This document shows positions 8,145 through 9,971 of a stretch of 9,971 nucleotides of DNA, piece after piece (the first letter of the stretch is position 1; each line of letters starts with the position of its first letter). A program made the position numbers and the translations under genes. Below the pieces are notes generated by a model. That model had not been told where the DNA came from. It worked only from the letters and a program-made list of their open reading frames with translations, and did no database searches. Source of the DNA: an uncultured Ideonella sp. (lineage in GTDB: Bacteria > Pseudomonadota > Gammaproteobacteria > Burkholderiales > Burkholderiaceae); assembly GCA_946479475.1 (NCBI GenBank), contig CAMLGG010000198.1, forward strand, positions 1 to 9,971. The letters run 5' to 3'.

Positions 8145-9866
8145 CTATTCGTTAGCAACAACCGCACCACCCGCGGGCGACGTGGCCGCGGGCTGCCAAT
8201 GCCAGTATCGCGCCTGCACGACCCGCGTGCACCATGCACCGGCATCATCCAGAACCCATGCACCGCAGTGGTCCGTGCGCACCACCGGGATGCCGGCAGC
8301 CGCGTAACGCGCGAGCACCGCGGGGTTCGGATGGCCGAAGCGGTTGCGGTAGCCGGCCTGGGCCACGGCCAGCCGGGGCCGCACGGCGGCGAGGAAGACC
8401 GAGGTGGACGAGGTCTGGCTGCCGTGGTGCGGAATGAGCAGGACATCGCTGTGCAGCGCGGGCCCGAGATGCTCGACGAGGTTCGCCTCCTGGTCCGCCT
8501 CGATGTCGCCGGTCAGCAGGGCACTGCGGCCCGCCGCGTCGACGATGCGCACCACGCAGCTCATCGCATTGGGCTTCAGGCCGGGGTGCCAGGCGCCCGC
8601 GGCGGGATGCAGGACCTCGAAACGCACGCCATCCCAGTCCCACGACTGGCCTGCCTCGCAGTCCACGTTCTGCACCGGCTCGCCGCCCGGGCCAATGGAC
8701 TGACGCAGCGGATGGTTCGGCTCCAGGCCGGTGCGCAGTTCGCCCACCGGCAGAGCCGCGAGCAACGCCGGCGCGCCCCCGACGTGGTCGGTGTCGCGGT
8801 GGCTCAGCACCAGCGTATCGATGCGCCTTTCGCCGCGTGAGCGGAGCAAGGGCAGCAGCACGCGTTGGCCTGCATCGTTGTCCTGGCCGTACTTCGGCCC
8901 GGTGTCGTGCACCAGCAGGTGGTTCGCCGTGCGTACGAGGATGGCGCTGCCCTGCCCCACATCGGCCGCGACCAGCTCGAAGCGGCCGGGCTCGGGCCGC
9001 GCAAGGGCCGGCGCGACCAGCGGCAGCAGCAGCGGCAGGCCGGCGATGCGGGCACGCCAGGGCAAGGGCAGCGCGAGCAACGCGCCGCCTGCCATCCCCA
9101 GCAGCCCGGCCCAGGCGGGCGCCGATGGCACCGACCACACCGCCATCGGCCATGTCGCCAACAACCGGAGCAAGGCGAGCAGCGGCTCCAACGCCCATCC
9201 CGCCAAGGTCCAGATCGGCGGCAGCAGCAGCCCGGCCAGGGCCAGCGGCGTGACCACCAGCGTCACCCAGGGCACTGCAAGCAGGTTGGCCAGGAAGCCG
9301 ACGATCGAGATCTGCTGGAACAGCAGCAGCGTGAGCGGTGCGAGGGCGAGCGTCGCGACGACCTGCTGGCGCAGCGCTCCCTGGAGCAGGGTGCCCAGGT
9401 GCTGCCGCCATCCGACGTCGGGCTGGGGCACGGCCTGGGGCGGTTGGCTCGCGATCAGCAGCGCGACGGCGACGAAGGACAGCCAGAACCCGGGCTGCAA
9501 CAAGGCCCACGGATCCAGCCCGGCCACCGCAGCGCCGGCAACCAGGCACACCAGCAAGGGCGGCCAGCGAAGTCCGAGCTGCAGGAGTCCCACCGTCAGG
9601 GCGAGCATCAGCACCGTCCGCTGCGCGGGCACCCCCCACCCTGCGACGAGCGCATAGCCAGTCGCCAGCAGGACGCCGCCCCAGCGCGCTGCGAAAGGCG
9701 TCGGCCACGCATGCATCAGCCTCGGGCTCGCCCGCCACAGCCGGGCGATCAAGGCCGAGGCCAGCCAGGCGAACAGTGTGATGTGCAGGCCGCTGATGCT
9801 CATCAGGTGTGCCACGCCCGTCTGGCGGAAGAGCGCCCAGCCGGGAGAGTCGATGGGAACGCTCAA
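8145..9866 (-). CDS. comEC: ComEC/Rec2 DNA-uptake channel, 5'-truncated remnant
   Basis: The frame holds 573 residues from a TTG at 9864-9866, while proteobacterial ComEC is usually about 750-850. ComEC carries single-stranded DNA across the inner membrane during natural transformation. Seen here: the competence-domain motif TGVAHLMSISGLHITLFAWL (about 16-35), many hydrophobic segments to about 290, then the metallo-beta-lactamase-like domain from about 296 with DVGQGSAILV, SHRDTDHVGG at 355-364, LLTGDIEADQE and LIPHHGSQTSS. These putative metal-site motifs are intact. The N-terminal soluble domain (DUF4131 type) and first membrane helices are absent. Upstream in frame is a TAG at 9882-9884, and the DNA there is low-GC and repetitive. 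No ribosome site supports the TTG. Recognisable ComEC sequence seems to start near IDSPGW (about 9852). The gene is therefore probably a non-functional remnant broken by an insertion, though a separate 5' piece beyond the edge cannot be excluded. Confidence 0.88.
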   Translation of the reverse strand: MSVPIDSPGWALFRQTGVAHLMSISGLHITLFAWLASALIARLWRASPRLMHAWPTPFAARWGGVLLATGYALVAGWGVPAQRTVLMLALTVGLLQLGLRWPPLLVCLVAGAAVAGLDPWALLQPGFWLSFVAVALLIASQPPQAVPQPDVGWRQHLGTLLQGALRQQVVATLALAPLTLLLFQQISIVGFLANLLAVPWVTLVVTPLALAGLLLPPIWTLAGWALEPLLALLRLLATWPMAVWSVPSAPAWAGLLGMAGGALLALPLPWRARIAGLPLLLPLVAPALARPEPGRFELVAADVGQGSAILVRTANHLLVHDTGPKYGQDNDAGQRVLLPLLRSRGERRIDTLVLSHRDTDHVGGAPALLAALPVGELRTGLEPNHPLRQSIGPGGEPVQNVDCEAGQSWDWDGVRFEVLHPAAGAWHPGLKPNAMSCVVRIVDAAGRSALLTGDIEADQEANLVEHLGPALHSDVLLIPHHGSQTSSTSVFLAAVRPRLAVAQAGYRNRFGHPNPAVLARYAAAGIPVVRTDHCGAWVLDDAGAWCTRVVQARYWHWQPAATSPAGGAVVANE

Positions 9867-9971
9867 TAGAGTATTTCTGTTCTAAAGAGTCTTTCGACCT
9901 TGTTCTGAAGGCCAAGAGTCTTTCGACTCCTCCGCCATTACCCCGGGCTAACGGACGAAAGAGTGCTTTGG
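9854..9971. mobile_element. Putative transposon end inserted in comEC (one end only, continues past the window)
   Basis: Three observations support this. ComEC coding sequence stops abruptly near 9852-9863. The adjoining DNA drops to about 49% GC (51 of 105 bases) beside far GC-richer genes. It also carries a spaced array of short direct repeats running outward from the junction. Transposons using TnsB/TniA-type DDE transposases have such arrays at their ends. From memory, the Tn7 end contains AATAAAGTCTTAAACT, which resembles AATAGAGTATTTCTGT here at 9865-9880. A TGGG at 9854-9857 could mark the outer boundary, giving gtcga (9849-9853) as a candidate 5-bp target duplication. The exact boundary is a guess, as no TGT terminus is obvious and the opposite end and transposase genes lie outside. 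Alternatives are a different class of element, an iteron-like region, or an assembly join. Confidence 0.45.
9868..9969 (+). repeat. Spaced direct repeats AGAGT(A/C)TTTC, three copies plus one degenerate
   Basis: Copies lie at 9868-9877 (AGAGTATTTC), 9886-9895 and 9915-9924 (both AGAGTCTTTC), with a degenerate AGAGTGCTTT at 9960-9969. The middle two are part of an identical 14-mer, AAGAGTCTTTCGAC (9885-9898 and 9914-9927), and TGTTCT occurs at 9878-9883 and 9901-9906 between copies. Start-to-start spacing is 18, 29 and 45 bases, growing away from the comEC junction. The copy at 9915 also contains a 5-bp inverted repeat GAGTC/GACTC (9916-9920 and 9925-9929). Spacing this irregular fits protein-binding sites better than slippage-derived tandem repeats. 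Confidence 0.75.

Noticed and set aside
8129..8446. Longer start for the stand-alone ATP-grasp protein reaching into comEC
   Set aside because: The extra residues have no family similarity and overlap comEC in another frame. A strong ribosome site marks the start at 8128.
8245..9915. Minus-strand frame overlapping comEC that starts upstream of it at 9915
   Set aside because: It crosses the junction, but within comEC it is the wrong frame and gives Arg/Ala/Gly-rich nonsense. It shows no N-terminal ComEC similarity, so it does not rescue the truncation as a simple frameshift.
9941..9960. Integron-type attC core (CGTTAGCC on the minus strand)
   Set aside because: It does not fit the GTTRRRY core and no matching inverse core was found within the visible sequence.
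9867..9971. Outward promoter from the putative element towards comEC and the cluster
   Set aside because: TACTCT (minus strand) could be a -10 box, but I found no acceptable -35 at 16-18 bases.

Overview
The window looks like chromosomal DNA of a GC-rich betaproteobacterium, probably order Burkholderiales. This is inferred from the very strong G/C third-position bias and the style of the proteins; there is no rRNA or other marker gene to prove it. All convincing genes lie on the minus strand, so the text below follows transcription, from high to low coordinates.

Right edge (about 9854-9971): a short stretch of much lower GC (51 of 105 bases, 49%, in 9867-9971; 27 of 64, 42%, in 9867-9930). 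It carries three copies of a 10-nt core AGAGT(A/C)TTTC plus a degenerate fourth. It abuts a comEC/rec2 gene whose first few hundred codons are missing. The arrangement resembles the end of a Tn7/Tni-type transposon inserted into comEC, but only one end is visible and no transposase is in view.

8145-9866: 3' part of comEC (natural-transformation DNA channel), with most of the membrane domain and the whole metallo-beta-lactamase-like domain, but without its N-terminal region. An in-frame stop lies just upstream.

1-8128: a tightly packed four-gene cluster. In order: a stand-alone circularly permuted ATP-grasp protein (6692-8128); a stand-alone alpha-E (DUF403) protein (5716-6672); a 1168-residue transglutaminase-like protein fused to DUF2126 (2213-5719); and an ATP-grasp/alpha-E fusion (from 2146, running off the left edge). 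Gaps are 16 bp, 19 bp, a 4-bp ATGA overlap and 66 bp, so the genes are probably co-transcribed and partly translationally coupled. The families are known from comparative genomics as a widespread cluster predicted to make or transfer a peptide or amide-linked modification. To my knowledge the substrate and product are not established. A notable detail is that the ATP-grasp part of the fusion seems to lack the lysine and glycine-rich loop that are intact in the stand-alone copy.

No tRNA, rRNA, CRISPR array or complete insertion sequence was seen. The only stretch without a gene is the 105 bp at the right edge; no intergenic gap inside the cluster exceeds 66 bp.
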